A DNA stretch of 64,000 nucleotides from Shewanella oneidensis MR-1. Its GTDB lineage: Bacteria > Pseudomonadota > Gammaproteobacteria > Enterobacterales > Shewanellaceae. Location: assembly GCF_000146165.2 (NCBI RefSeq), contig NC_004347.2, positions 4,573,029-4,637,028 on the forward strand. The letters run 5' to 3'. The position numbers and the translations under genes were made by a program. The notes below the pieces were generated by a model. It had not been told where the DNA came from and made no database searches. It was given only the letters and a program-made list of their open reading frames with translations. Of the stretch, positions 30,473-39,717 are shown piece after piece (position 1 is the first letter of the stretch; every line of letters starts with the position of its first letter).

Positions 30473-30533
30473 ATCAAGAGTTTAACCTGGTGTAATAAAA
30501 AACATACTTTATAAATATCAATGATTTAAATTA

Positions 30534-30550
30534 TTGGCATGGATATCGCT
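30534..30550 (+). promoter_or_regulatory. Sigma54 promoter of glnA
   Basis: TTGGCATGGATATCGCT has GG and GC separated by exactly 10 bases, matching the -24/-12 consensus TTGGCACG-N4-TTGCW with two differences. Transcription would start about 12 bases after the GC, giving a leader of roughly 75 bases. Confidence 0.8.
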
Positions 30551-30634
30551 ATATAGCTCGTAAGTTTGCTCAAGCACAACTTGAGTTAAAAGATTATAGA
30601 AGGGACATCCCTTTACCCTACCGGAGACTTGAGA

Positions 30635-32044
30635 ATGTCAGTTGAATCAGTTTTAAAGCAACTTGAAGAATTAGAAGTTAAGTTTGTTGATTTACGTTTT
30701 ACCGACACCAAAGGTAAAGAGCAGCACGTATCTATCCCTTCTCATCAGGTAGACGCTGACTTCTTCGAAGACGGTAAAATGTTTGACGGCTCATCAATTG
30801 CTGGCTGGAAAGGCATTAACGAATCAGACATGGTACTGATGCCAGACCCAACGACGTTTGTACTGGACCCATTCACCGAAGAAACCACAGCACTGATCCG
30901 CTGTGACGTTCTCGAACCAGGCACAATGACTGGTTACGATCGCGACCCACGTTCTATCGCTAAAAAAGCGGAAGAATACCTACGCTCAACCGGTATCGCT
31001 GACACAGTATTAGTTGGACCAGAGCCAGAATTCTTCCTGTTCGACGATGTTCGTTTCGGCACTGATATGTCTGGTTGTTTCGTTAAAATCGACGCAAAAG
31101 AAGCAGCTTGGAACTCAGGCACTAGCTACGAAGGCGGCAACACCGGTCACCGTCCATTCGTGAAAGGTGGTTACTTCCCAGTGGCGCCAGTTGACTCATC
31201 ACAAGACCTGCGTAGTGCTATGTGTTTAGTGTTAGAAGAAATGGGTCAAGTGGTTGAAGCTCACCACCATGAAGTGGCGACTGCTGGTCAAAACGAAATC
31301 GCTACTCGCTTCAATACCCTGACTAAGAAAGCGGACGAAATCCAAATCCTGAAGTACGTAGTGCACAACATGGCTCATGCCTATGGCAAAACTGCGACTT
31401 TCATGCCTAAGCCAATCGTTGGCGACAACGGTAGCGGTATGCACGTTCACCAATCTCTGTCTAAAGATGGCGTAAACCTGTTCGCGGGTGACAAATACGC
31501 AGGCTTAAGTGAAACCGCCCTGTACTACATCGGTGGTATCATCAAGCACGCTCGCGCGCTGAACGCGTTCACTAACCCAAGCACCAACTCTTACAAGCGT
31601 TTAGTACCACACTTCGAAGCGCCAGTTATGCTAGCTTACTCAGCGCGTAACCGCTCTGCTTCAATCCGTATTCCAGTGGTACCAAGCCCTAAAGGTCGCC
31701 GTATCGAAACTCGCTTCCCAGATCCACATGCAAACCCATACTTAGGTTTCGCAGCACTGCTGATGGCAGGTATTGATGGTATCCAAAACAAGATCCATCC
31801 AGGCGAAGCAATGGATAAAGATTTGTACGATCTGCCAGCAGAAGAAGCGGCTGAAATCCCACAGGTGGCGACTTCATTAGAAAACGCCCTTGAGAACCTG
31901 CAAGCTGACCATGAGTTCTTAACTCGCGGTGGTGTATTCAGCGAAGATTTCATCCAGTCTTATATTGCACTGAAATCTGCAGAAGCTGAGCGTGTTGCAC
32001 GTACAACTCACCCATTAGAGTTTGAAATGTACTACAGCCTGTAA
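30635..32044 (+). CDS. glnA: Type I glutamine synthetase
   Basis: A 469-residue GlnA, full length. Catalytic segments include [39 protein letters not shown] and the ATP/Glu-binding [10 protein letters not shown]. The adenylylation Tyr is in DLYDLPAEE (about 397), so GlnE control is expected. ATG 30635 follows GGAGA. It assimilates ammonia to glutamine. The NtrC boxes and sigma54 promoter upstream indicate nitrogen-starvation control. Confidence 0.97.
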   Translation: MSVESVLKQLEELEVKFVDLRFTDTKGKEQHVSIPSHQVDADFFEDGKMFDGSSIAGWKGINESDMVLMPDPTTFVLDPFTEETTALIRCDVLEPGTMTGYDRDPRSIAKKAEEYLRSTGIADTVLVGPEPEFFLFDDVRFGTDMSGCFVKIDAKEAAWNSGTSYEGGNTGHRPFVKGGYFPVAPVDSSQDLRSAMCLVLEEMGQVVEAHHHEVATAGQNEIATRFNTLTKKADEIQILKYVVHNMAHAYGKTATFMPKPIVGDNGSGMHVHQSLSKDGVNLFAGDKYAGLSETALYYIGGIIKHARALNAFTNPSTNSYKRLVPHFEAPVMLAYSARNRSASIRIPVVPSPKGRRIETRFPDPHANPYLGFAALLMAGIDGIQNKIHPGEAMDKDLYDLPAEEAAEIPQVATSLENALENLQADHEFLTRGGVFSEDFIQSYIALKSAEAERVARTTHPLEFEMYYSL

Positions 32045-32093
32045 TGGCTAACGGCATGCAATTACTCACGGTATAAATGCATGCATAAAGTAT

Positions 32094-32129
32094 AAAAGCC
32101 CCAACAGTTTTGCTGTTGGGGCTTTTTTT
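32094..32129 (+). terminator. glnA terminator
   Basis: Strong stem AAGCCCCAACAG/CTGTTGGGGCTT with TTTTG loop and a run of seven T. Confidence 0.9.
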
Positions 32130-32308
32130 ATCGCTATTTTGATAATACAACGAAATAAAACTACCGCTGAATCAGTTCCCTAAAGATTTGATTCATCTTA
32201 AGGGTAAAACCGCCCCAGAATAACCGCAAATGGGGAGCGATAGCGGGTTTTAGGGAATGGTGTGACCCCCTCTGGGCTGGAGTGATTCACTGACATGAAT
32301 AGGAAAAA

Positions 32309-32581
32309 TTAGTGGATCAATCCACCAGCTCTTACAATCCCTATAATACCAATCAAAATCCAAAAACCATTGAGTAAGGTGTAAGCGGCATCTTTGCGCA
32401 AAGCAGCACACCATGTTAGTAAAACAGCATCTATTGTGTTGAACACCCAAACAAACATAAAAGGACTTTCAGGGCCAAGCCAACTAACAAGCGAAAAACT
32501 AAATATCCGCATTAGGACGCCAACCATTTCTAAGGCCCGCATATTTGCGTTCAAAAAAGCATTAATTTTTTTATAAAACAA
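32309..32581 (-). CDS. Small hydrophobic membrane protein
   Basis: A 90-residue protein with two or three membrane segments. The C-terminal part reads YTLLNGFWILIGIIGIVRA, a pattern I associate with small CBU_0592-like or PnuC/PQ-loop-like membrane proteins in which an Asn sits in a helix. Function unknown. It lies alone between glnA and a debris region. Confidence 0.55.
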   Translation of the reverse strand: MFYKKINAFLNANMRALEMVGVLMRIFSFSLVSWLGPESPFMFVWVFNTIDAVLLTWCAALRKDAAYTLLNGFWILIGIIGIVRAGGLIH

Positions 32582-33121
32582 TTTATTACCACTCTTTTAT
32601 TTATCATGTAGAACGACATAAAGAACGACTGTTACCAACCTTCCCCTGTGTTACAGGGGAAATTGAACGAAATTTTAATATGTAAACTACATCAGGTAAA
32701 TCTGATTCACGTTGTATCAAATCACATCACAAATATTGCAGACTCATGCCTTGATATTGAACTTAATTACGCATGGTAAACTGCCGACTAAATCGGTTTG
32801 CCGCTGGGATATTTTTAATGGATATGTGGCGATACACGTATCCCTAAACTGCAGGGGCTCGGCATACGAAGCTCCTTGTTTAATGCTTAATCAAAGCATG
32901 GTCGGAGATTAACTCTCTCGCTACTGATCCGCCTCTCGTTACTGTTGGTGAATAATTGACACATATATTCATATGGTTAGAATGCCAACTGGCTAAAACT
33001 GGACATATCGGCGTCGAATAAAACTAGCTCTGGTTCCACACGACTAAGGCTCGAAGTTAATCAAGCGAGTAGGTTGCACCGAAAGCAATGCCGTTTTTCA
33101 AATATAAACAATGGAGTGCTT
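32582..33121. other. Intergenic debris with a copy of an aminotransferase fragment
   Basis: 540 bases without an intact gene. Bases 32821-32852 match 33646-33677, the 3' part of the kynureninase-like gene, at 29 of 32 positions, on the opposite relative side of the small lipoprotein gene. The rest shows no recognisable feature except the leader of the next gene. Confidence 0.6.
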
Positions 33122-33445
33122 ATGCGTTGGTTGACTTGGTTGGTCGTGTGCTGCTCTCTCACGGGGTGTGCGACAGTAACATCGAGGATGGGAGAAGATT
33201 CAACTTGGGGCCACTCTTTCTCCAGTGTTCAAACGGCTGTTGATAATGGCGAGGAGTGTATGATTATCTCCGCATTGTCCGCACCGCCTCTGCTGTTGTT
33301 TACCATCCCGCTGACTATCGTGGATATGGGCAGTGCGCTGATCGTCGACGCTGTTATGCTACCAGCAGATTTAGCGATCACACCCAGCGATCCCAAGCTC
33401 CGAACCCCGCGTTCTATGTTCTGCCGCTATAACTACAGCATTTAA
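33122..33445 (+). CDS. YidQ/YceK-like small lipoprotein
   Basis: A 107-residue lipoprotein; MRWLTWLVVCCSLTGC has lipobox LTGC with Cys16. The body contains two hydrophobic stretches (LLLFTIPLTIVDMGSALIVDAV) and the late LPADLAITP segment typical of the YidQ/YceK group (DUF1375). The ATG at 33122 is preferred to upstream in-frame starts because the signal begins here. Function unknown. Confidence 0.75.
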   Translation: MRWLTWLVVCCSLTGCATVTSRMGEDSTWGHSFSSVQTAVDNGEECMIISALSAPPLLLFTIPLTIVDMGSALIVDAVMLPADLAITPSDPKLRTPRSMFCRYNYSI

Positions 33446-33588
33446 GCATATTCGCCACCCATAAATTACCTCAGTCTCAGGGCATGGGTTAACGACATCG
33501 GCATTAGGGGGTGCCTTGGCGCCCTAGAGCCATGCTCCCTGTTCGAGGCAATTACGCCGTGTCGGCTGAGTAAACCAAGTTCAATCCG

Positions 33589-34725
33589 TTAACGATTGGC
33601 CTTTATCACCCCAAGCAACCGCGCGATATCGGCTTCATCGTTATAGATATGCGGTGATACGCGTATCCCTAAACTGCGGGTATCGACACTGATATTCGCT
33701 GCAGCCAAGGCGGCCAATATTTGTGGCTGCCGCTCACCAAATTGCAGGATTATCGTGCCGCTACGTTTGTCTACTTCCTGTGGCGAAACTAGTTCATTAT
33801 CCAATGCCTGTACCACAGGCTCCATCAGTTGCAGGTTATGCTCGCGCATGACTTGTGAGCCAATATTGGCGAAATATTCAATGCTATGGGCGGCAATGGC
33901 ATAGGGAGCGATGGAAGGCGTACCGCCCCAAAACCTTAACGCCGTTGGATGGTAGCGAAAATCATGAATATCAAACTCGAAGGGATTTTCATGGCTAAAC
34001 CAACCCACATCCTGCGGCTGACATTCGGGCAAGATGGCCGGATTAACCCATAAATACGCCGCACCAGGGCCAGAGCATAACCATTTAACACTCGAGCCAA
34101 TCATAAAATCCGGTTGTAACTTGGCTAAATCCAGCGGCAAAATCCCCGCCGATTGCGCCACATCCACAAGGCTCAAACAGCCACGCTCACGGGCAAGGGA
34201 GATAATCTGCGCGAGGGGCGCCTGTTGTCCCGTGTTTGAATAGGCGTGGCTGACAAAGACCAAATCGACATCGTCGCAAATATGCGCATCCCACACATTG
34301 GGGTCAGTAACATCTAAACTCTTGGGAATAAAGCGCAATTCGCAGCTTGCGGGCAATGCCTTTTTAAGGGCGAATCCCATGCTAGGAAAATCAATTTCGC
34401 TCATCAGCACCACGGCGCCGCCATTTCGAGTTAAATCCCGCGTTAATCTATCGAGGGACATTACGATTTTGGTCAAAGCGCTCGAAAGATTCACCTGCGG
34501 GCAAAAATCCTGTGGCTGACCATTAAATAAGCTCGCCAGCGCCGCGGTAAAGTTATCGATTACGCCTAGCCATTGACCCCAAGGCTCACGCCCAGACTCC
34601 TGCCAAGGCGCAAAAAACGCCTGCTTAAGCGCCTGCTCGGTTGATTTAAGCGGTCGCCCCACAGAATGGTTAAGCAGATAACCAGGGCCTGCAAGGCAAA
34701 AGTCCTGTTTTACATTTAACAACAT
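33589..34725 (-). CDS. Kynureninase-like class V PLP-dependent enzyme
   Basis: A 378-residue fold-type I PLP enzyme. The PLP Lys is Lys214 in SSVKWLCSGPGAAYLWVN, nearly the kynureninase motif KWLCSGPG. The Asp pairing the pyridine nitrogen is Asp188 in LVDVAQSAG. A kynureninase, isopenicillin N epimerase-like or cysteine desulfurase-like reaction is possible. The gene begins 4 bases after a PrnB-like heme protein gene, so the two form a tight operon and probably act in sequence on an indole or kynurenine-type substrate (inference). Confidence 0.75.
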   Translation of the reverse strand: MLLNVKQDFCLAGPGYLLNHSVGRPLKSTEQALKQAFFAPWQESGREPWGQWLGVIDNFTAALASLFNGQPQDFCPQVNLSSALTKIVMSLDRLTRDLTRNGGAVVLMSEIDFPSMGFALKKALPASCELRFIPKSLDVTDPNVWDAHICDDVDLVFVSHAYSNTGQQAPLAQIISLARERGCLSLVDVAQSAGILPLDLAKLQPDFMIGSSVKWLCSGPGAAYLWVNPAILPECQPQDVGWFSHENPFEFDIHDFRYHPTALRFWGGTPSIAPYAIAAHSIEYFANIGSQVMREHNLQLMEPVVQALDNELVSPQEVDKRSGTIILQFGERQPQILAALAAANISVDTRSLGIRVSPHIYNDEADIARLLGVIKANR

Positions 34726-34729
34726 AGCC

Positions 34730-35908
34730 TTACCTCAAACTGTCTTTGAGTTTTTTCAAATCGTAGTAACGGGTGCGAATATCGTCACGCAATACGGCGG
34801 CGCGTCTATCCCTTAAACGCTCAAGGGAGGCGAGCAGTACATGCAATGGTGGGCCACTGGCGGTCACTTTGGCTAAATGTTGTTGTTCCATGCTGACCGA
34901 AGGCTCAGCAATATATTTAGTCACTAATTCATTGTGATGTTGAATCGCAGTTTGCCCATGTAATTCACAGACTTCGATAAACAGCTTGAGGTTTTCTTGA
35001 TACCAGTCCTGATGAATACAGCCCTTGGCTTGCAAAAAGTCATCCATCAAATTAGGGCGGCGCATGCATTCCCGCAGGATTTGTTGATCCTCCGGCATCA
35101 TGTATAAAAACTTATCCACCAGCATTTGCGAATAAGAAGCTTCGTTGGCAAAACATAAACCTAGGGTTAAATCGATAACGTTAATACCAGCAAAGTCACC
35201 CGCATTAGCGCCACGATACACCACAGAACCGACCCGATAAGGCTTGTAATAAGGACGAACACAGTAGAAGAAACGATCGGTATCTAAGCGATTGAATAAC
35301 TGTTGGTTTGACTCAATCACATCCTGTAGCGCTTGTTTAGTCACCCGCAGTAAATCATGGCTAATGGGGTGAGAAATCCCTAAGGGTTGAATTTTTAATA
35401 GCGCATCACTTGCACGCTTATAGGCCAAAATGCCTTTTGTGTTGTAATCCACAAACAGCTTTTCATCGGGCAAATCGGTAAAACGTTTGTAGATACCATT
35501 ATGGGCGCGGTTATGGGTGGTTAAATGGGCGGTAGCAAAGCGCGGTGTGACTCCAATCGAGGCGCCGATATGCATCGCCAGCGCCGAAGCCTCGAGGAGT
35601 GGAGAGGTGGTTTCCCGCGTTGGCTCGGTAATTTCGTGGCGGCGGCAGGCGGCCATATACAGGCCAACATTGCCTAGTAAATCAAAAGCACTATCAAACC
35701 CTTCATCGGTATTGCCTTCATCGAGCAGCGCTTTGACAAGCTCGCGCCCTTCACTTTCCAATGTGTGTTTAAGCTCAGTACCAACCTCTTGCACATTAGC
35801 ACGGTCTGTCTGCTGGTAATAAAGCTGTTCAAGCTGCGAGTTGAGTTCCACAAAGCGACTGCGGATCCACTCATCGAAGGCTTCAGTATTATAGGTGGCA
35901 GGTTTCAC
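34730..35908 (-). CDS. PrnB-like (DUF1864) heme enzyme of the indoleamine dioxygenase superfamily
   Basis: A 392-residue soluble protein. From memory of PrnB it shares the segments TPRFATAHLTTHNR...TDLPDEKLF (about 121-152) and RPYYKPYRVGSVVYRGA (218-234). His317 in CELHG would match the proximal heme His of PrnB (APHLK). PrnB rearranges chlorotryptophan in pyrrolnitrile synthesis and is structurally related to indoleamine 2,3-dioxygenase. The neighbouring kynureninase-like gene, 4 bases away, fits a tryptophan or indole cleavage route. Substrate not known. Confidence 0.72.
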   Translation of the reverse strand: MKPATYNTEAFDEWIRSRFVELNSQLEQLYYQQTDRANVQEVGTELKHTLESEGRELVKALLDEGNTDEGFDSAFDLLGNVGLYMAACRRHEITEPTRETTSPLLEASALAMHIGASIGVTPRFATAHLTTHNRAHNGIYKRFTDLPDEKLFVDYNTKGILAYKRASDALLKIQPLGISHPISHDLLRVTKQALQDVIESNQQLFNRLDTDRFFYCVRPYYKPYRVGSVVYRGANAGDFAGINVIDLTLGLCFANEASYSQMLVDKFLYMMPEDQQILRECMRRPNLMDDFLQAKGCIHQDWYQENLKLFIEVCELHGQTAIQHHNELVTKYIAEPSVSMEQQHLAKVTASGPPLHVLLASLERLRDRRAAVLRDDIRTRYYDLKKLKDSLR

Positions 35909-36083
35909 TTGGACATCCTTGGCGATTGTTATGGTTATTTTTACCGGCGCAAGTACTAGGGCATGTTTACTTGGCTGCAGGCGTCATTAGCGCTTCCGAG
36001 TTAACAAGGATGCAACTTTTGGCGGTGCGTTTCTAGCGCTAGCTCAAATTTATGGAAAATCTAATGCCACTTTTTATTTACAC

Positions 36084-36099
36084 CTTGCGCCAGCGCAAG
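36084..36099. promoter_or_regulatory. Perfect palindrome upstream of the DcuB-like gene
   Basis: CTTGCGCCAGCGCAAG is a 7-bp inverted repeat with 2-base spacer, about 90 bases before the carrier start in the divergent region between it and the PrnB-like gene. Could be an operator; no known consensus is recognised. Confidence 0.35.
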
Positions 36100-36188
36100 T
36101 TCTTAAAGCCAATCGCCTCGCAAAATAGCGCCAAATACAGATAGTCCTAATACAAATAGTGCGGTAGGTTCCGCTGGGGTAAATCAAA

Positions 36189-37532
36189 ATGATTTTAATG
36201 GAATTTATTGTCGTACTCGGCTGTTTGCTGCTGGGCACCCGCTATGGGGGCATGGGCCTCGGGCTGATTAGTGGTATTGGCTTGTTTTTACTGACGTTTG
36301 TCTTTGGCCTTGCCCCCGGACAACCGCCAGTGCAAGTGATGTTAACCATTCTTGCAGTTATCGGCTGTGCTGCAGTATTGCAAACCGCGGGCGGCTTAGA
36401 TGTGATGATGCAGTTTGCCGAACGCTTACTGCGCCGCCATCCGCAGTACATTACCATTCTGGCACCATTAACCACGTGGACACTGACCTTTTTGTGCGGT
36501 ACGGGCCATGTGGTTTACACCATGTTCCCGATTATCTCTGATATCGCCTTGAAGAAAAACATTCGTCCAGAACGCCCGATGGCTGTTGCCTCGGTCGCAT
36601 CGCAAATGGCAATTTGTGCTTCGCCCGTATCGGTTGCCGTCGTTTCTATGGTATCGATTTTGGCGGCGCAGCAGGGCGTCGGTCATGCCTATAGCATGCT
36701 GGAAATTTTAATGGTGTCCGTTCCCGCATCCCTTTGCGGTGTGTTAGTGGCAGCACTGTGGAGCCTGCGTCGTGGCAAAGATTTAGATAAAGACGAAGAG
36801 TTTCAAGAACGAATTCAAGATCCGGTGCAAAGAGCCTTTATCTACGACAAGGGCGAAACGCTGCTCAATCAAACCTTCCCCAAGCAAGCGTATTGGGCAA
36901 CGGGGATCTTCTTTGCCGCTATCGCCGCCGTGGTATTACTCGGCTCCTTTAGCGAGTTGCGCCCAGTATTTGAAGAGAAAGGCAAGCTAGCGCCACTGTC
37001 GATGAATCTGGTGATCCAAATGATGATGTTGATCGCGGGCGCCTTTATCTTGATGAGCTGCAAAGTCAAACCGGCTGAGATTGCCAATGGTCCGGTTTTT
37101 AAAGCGGGTATGGTGGCGATTTTCTCGGTATTTGGCGTGGCATGGATGAGCGATACTTTCTTTATCAGCCATATGGATGTACTGAAGGAAAACCTCTCCC
37201 ACGTGGTGCAAAACCAGCCTTGGACCTATGCCCTAGTGCTGTTTTTAATATCTAAACTGGTCAACAGCCAAGCGGCTGCGCTCACCGCAATCGCACCGAT
37301 GGGATTGGCTTTAGGCGTAGATCCTAAGCTGTTAATTGCTTTTTTACCCGCCAGCTATGGCTACTTTGTGCTGCCAACTTATCCAAGCGATTTGGCCTGT
37401 ATCGGTTTCGACCGTTCTGGCACCACTAAAATTGGTAAGTTCATCATTAACCACAGCTTTATTATCCCAGGGCTGATTGGTGTTGGTACCGCATCAACTG
37501 TCGGTTATCTGCTGGCAACTGCGCTACTGTAA
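36189..37532 (+). CDS. dcuB: Anaerobic C4-dicarboxylate transporter, DcuA/DcuB family
   Basis: A 447-residue, roughly 11-helix carrier of normal length. Near-identical family segments: LQTAGGLDVMMQFAERLLRR, TFLCGTGHVVYT and CASPVSVAVVSMVS, as in E. coli DcuB. It exchanges fumarate or aspartate for succinate under anaerobiosis. ATG 36189 or ATG 36198 (MEFIVV) could be the start; the second agrees better with homologues. A hairpin terminator follows. I see no convincing FNR site in the 280-base upstream gap. Confidence 0.9.
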   Translation: MILMEFIVVLGCLLLGTRYGGMGLGLISGIGLFLLTFVFGLAPGQPPVQVMLTILAVIGCAAVLQTAGGLDVMMQFAERLLRRHPQYITILAPLTTWTLTFLCGTGHVVYTMFPIISDIALKKNIRPERPMAVASVASQMAICASPVSVAVVSMVSILAAQQGVGHAYSMLEILMVSVPASLCGVLVAALWSLRRGKDLDKDEEFQERIQDPVQRAFIYDKGETLLNQTFPKQAYWATGIFFAAIAAVVLLGSFSELRPVFEEKGKLAPLSMNLVIQMMMLIAGAFILMSCKVKPAEIANGPVFKAGMVAIFSVFGVAWMSDTFFISHMDVLKENLSHVVQNQPWTYALVLFLISKLVNSQAAALTAIAPMGLALGVDPKLLIAFLPASYGYFVLPTYPSDLACIGFDRSGTTKIGKFIINHSFIIPGLIGVGTASTVGYLLATALL

Positions 37533-37561
37533 AGTTGGTTTGTGTTAATAAGCACATATAG

Positions 37562-37595
37562 TCAGGTCGATAACGCCTCATTGTTATCGGCCTGA
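37562..37595 (+). terminator. Terminator after the DcuB-like gene
   Basis: Stem TCAGGTCGATAAC/GTTATCGGCCTGA with one mismatch and an 8-base loop, then a T-containing tail, 30 bases after the stop. Confidence 0.7.
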
Positions 37596-37744
37596 TTTAT
37601 TGAAATAGATGAAAATGCTTTGTACGAAAGTATTAAGCTCCCACTAAATCCCCTTATCAGCTAGACGTCTTGAGCAACAGCAGCATACAATCCCGCCTTA
37701 TATCATACTGAATCAATTTATCTTTTGAGAATGTCGTACTAAAG

Positions 37745-38410
37745 ATGATTAAAGGTTTTCGCTTATGGATACTGATTGTGAGCCTGGGGCTTAGCTTCAG
37801 TTTTCTCGGTTATCAGTGGCTTACACGCTATAACTTCAACACTGATCACCAAGTGGGTGATGTTATCGACTCCCTCAATGGGGTCGAAATTTACTATAAC
37901 GGTGGCGTCAATACGAATGAGGGACGCAACCTCTCCCTCGACGGCTATAATCTCGGCATAAAATATCAATGCGTAGAATTTGTTAAGCGCTACTTTTACC
38001 AACGATATCAGCACCAAATGCCTGACAGTTTTGGGCACGCTCGAGACTTCTTCGATAATCTGCTCACTGATGGCAGTTGGAATGAAAAACGTGCGCTGCG
38101 CCAATTTACCAATGGCAGCCAAAGCAAACCTATGGCTGATGATTTGCTGGTCTTTGCACCATGGATTTTAAATCCCTATGGCCATGTTGCCATCATCGCG
38201 GCCGTAACAGACAAGGGTATCGAAATTGCCCAGCAAAACCCCGGCCCATTTGCACCATCACGGGAATATTTTCCGTTAATACAACGAGATGGGCTCTGGT
38301 ATATCGATGCGCCTCGCGCCAAAGGCTGGTTGCGCTGGGAAGCAACCAGCCCCAATGTGGCAACTGAGAATAGCGGCTTTATCGACCCCGTAATGGTCAT
38401 TAAGGAATAA
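37745..38410 (+). CDS. Membrane-anchored CHAP-domain amidase/peptidase
   Basis: A 221-residue protein with an N-terminal signal anchor (about 5-24) and a CHAP domain. Catalytic Cys76 is in YQCVEFVKRYFY and His147 in NPYGHVAII; the layout resembles the amidase half of glutathionylspermidine synthetase/amidase. It would cleave amide bonds in peptidoglycan or in a glutathionyl conjugate. The next gene starts 4 bases after its stop, and an M23 peptidase follows. Confidence 0.8.
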   Translation: MIKGFRLWILIVSLGLSFSFLGYQWLTRYNFNTDHQVGDVIDSLNGVEIYYNGGVNTNEGRNLSLDGYNLGIKYQCVEFVKRYFYQRYQHQMPDSFGHARDFFDNLLTDGSWNEKRALRQFTNGSQSKPMADDLLVFAPWILNPYGHVAIIAAVTDKGIEIAQQNPGPFAPSREYFPLIQRDGLWYIDAPRAKGWLRWEATSPNVATENSGFIDPVMVIKE

Positions 38411-38413
38411 GCT

Positions 38414-38995
38414 GTGGGGATTTTTAACTGGGTAAAACAGCTATTAGCCATAAAAGCGACAACTCACTCGCAGGCAACTGATCTTCAAGCACTCTTTGGT
38501 GCATCGGCAACGTCGAGTCTATCTTTGCCTCGCCACCAAGATTATCCCTTAGTCACGCCAACAACTCAGACTGAATTATCCGCCTATCAACTCCATTGCT
38601 TGTTGAATTATCAAGATAAACAGCGACTCGACACTTTACTTTGCCGGGCGGGATTCGAGCAAGTGGTAGGTTCTGACGCGCCATTTTATGGCGTACAGCA
38701 TCACACCAGCCAACAAACAACAGTATTTTTACAGCAATATGCTGATTTTGCAGGGTTCTGTGTACTGCTCATCACCAATGATATTAATCTATTGCAACAG
38801 CTTATTGCCTTTAAGGCTGCGCCGCCTGCTCCTTGGGAAAGTTTTCCCGATGTTGATCCAGATACACTCGGGAGTCTGCAAGGGAACCTTGAGTTTTGGT
38901 GCGATGCGTTTTGGCGGCCATATTGGTTTTCACTCAATGATATCGAACGCCTGCAATATCCAACAAACTGGCGTGAATTCAGTGAGTTTCACTAA
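38414..38995 (+). CDS. Hypothetical protein between CHAP and M23 genes
   Basis: A 193-residue acidic protein starting at GTG 38414, three bases after the CHAP gene stop. No signal peptide or membrane segment. It contains HQDYPLVTPTTQTELSAYQ and a Trp-rich end (WCDAFWRPYWFSLNDIERL). I do not recognise a family. Its tight coupling to a cell-wall hydrolase gene suggests a regulator, inhibitor or immunity-like partner (inference). Confidence 0.65.
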   Translation: MGIFNWVKQLLAIKATTHSQATDLQALFGASATSSLSLPRHQDYPLVTPTTQTELSAYQLHCLLNYQDKQRLDTLLCRAGFEQVVGSDAPFYGVQHHTSQQTTVFLQQYADFAGFCVLLITNDINLLQQLIAFKAAPPAPWESFPDVDPDTLGSLQGNLEFWCDAFWRPYWFSLNDIERLQYPTNWREFSEFH

Positions 38996-39018
38996 ACGCG
39001 AGCTGTAAGAGGTAAACA

Positions 39019-39531
39019 ATGAAACTGAAATATATCACCCTCGTTATCGCACTTTTTATCCTTGCCGGATGCCTAGTGCCAGAGCAGCCTATCATCCCCG
39101 TAAAAGGTGCCACGAATAAGGATTGGAATAGCCAAACTTTTTGGTATGAGCCTTGGGGAAGTTCGGGCACACACAAGGGTATCGATATTTTTGCAACCAC
39201 GAATACTCCCGTTATCGCGCCCACGCCCATGCTACTGCTGTACAAAGGTGACTTTTTTAAAGGCGGAAAAGTCGTCGTTGGACTAGGACCAAATTGGCAA
39301 ATCCATTATTTTGCTCACCTCGATAGTATTGAGACATCGACAGGCTTATTCGCCACACGTGGAGAAACGCTAGGTACCGTCGGCAGCACTGGCAATGCTC
39401 AAGGTAAGCCGCCCCATTTGCACTATTCCATTTTAAGCCTGTTCCCAAGACTTTGGCGAATAGACACTTCAACTCAAGGATATAAAAAGGCTTTTTATCT
39501 CAATCCCATTGAGTATTTAGAGGCTAAGTAG
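39019..39531 (+). CDS. M23 (LytM-type) peptidase lipoprotein
   Basis: A 170-residue lipoprotein; MKLKYITLVIALFILAGC has lipobox LAGC (Cys18). The LytM zinc ligands are all present: His52 and Asp56 in HKGIDIFA and His135 in HLHYS, with the catalytic His100 (YFAHLD) and His133. It should be an active endopeptidase cutting peptidoglycan cross-links. It follows the hypothetical gene by 23 bases. Confidence 0.85.
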   Translation: MKLKYITLVIALFILAGCLVPEQPIIPVKGATNKDWNSQTFWYEPWGSSGTHKGIDIFATTNTPVIAPTPMLLLYKGDFFKGGKVVVGLGPNWQIHYFAHLDSIETSTGLFATRGETLGTVGSTGNAQGKPPHLHYSILSLFPRLWRIDTSTQGYKKAFYLNPIEYLEAK

Positions 39532-39534
39532 CGC

Positions 39535-39717
39535 TTATTCCGTTAACGAGTTAACCGCAACCTCTGTTGGCATTTCTAGCTCATTTTCAGCCGCGATAAC
39601 CTGCGCCGCTCGTTCCGCTTTCGCAATGTATTTAGGTTTATTACTGGTGTGAAGCTTGGCATTGGCTTTTTTCGCCTTTTGCTTAAGCGTTTGATTAATT
39701 TTCTTTTTGCGGTTCAT
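39535..39717 (-). CDS. DUF2986 family mini-protein
   Basis: A 60-residue, very basic N-terminal half (MNRKKKINQTLKQKAKKANA) followed by NKPKYIAKAERA and an acidic tail. Matches DUF2986 small proteins of Shewanella and Vibrio. It converges with the M23 gene, three bases apart. Function unknown; the composition suggests RNA or ribosome contact. Confidence 0.75.
   Translation of the reverse strand: MNRKKKINQTLKQKAKKANAKLHTSNKPKYIAKAERAAQVIAAENELEMPTEVAVNSLTE

Noticed and set aside
33074..33121. Upstream extension of the YidQ-like gene
   Set aside because: The lipoprotein signal starts at ATG 33122; the extension would bury it.
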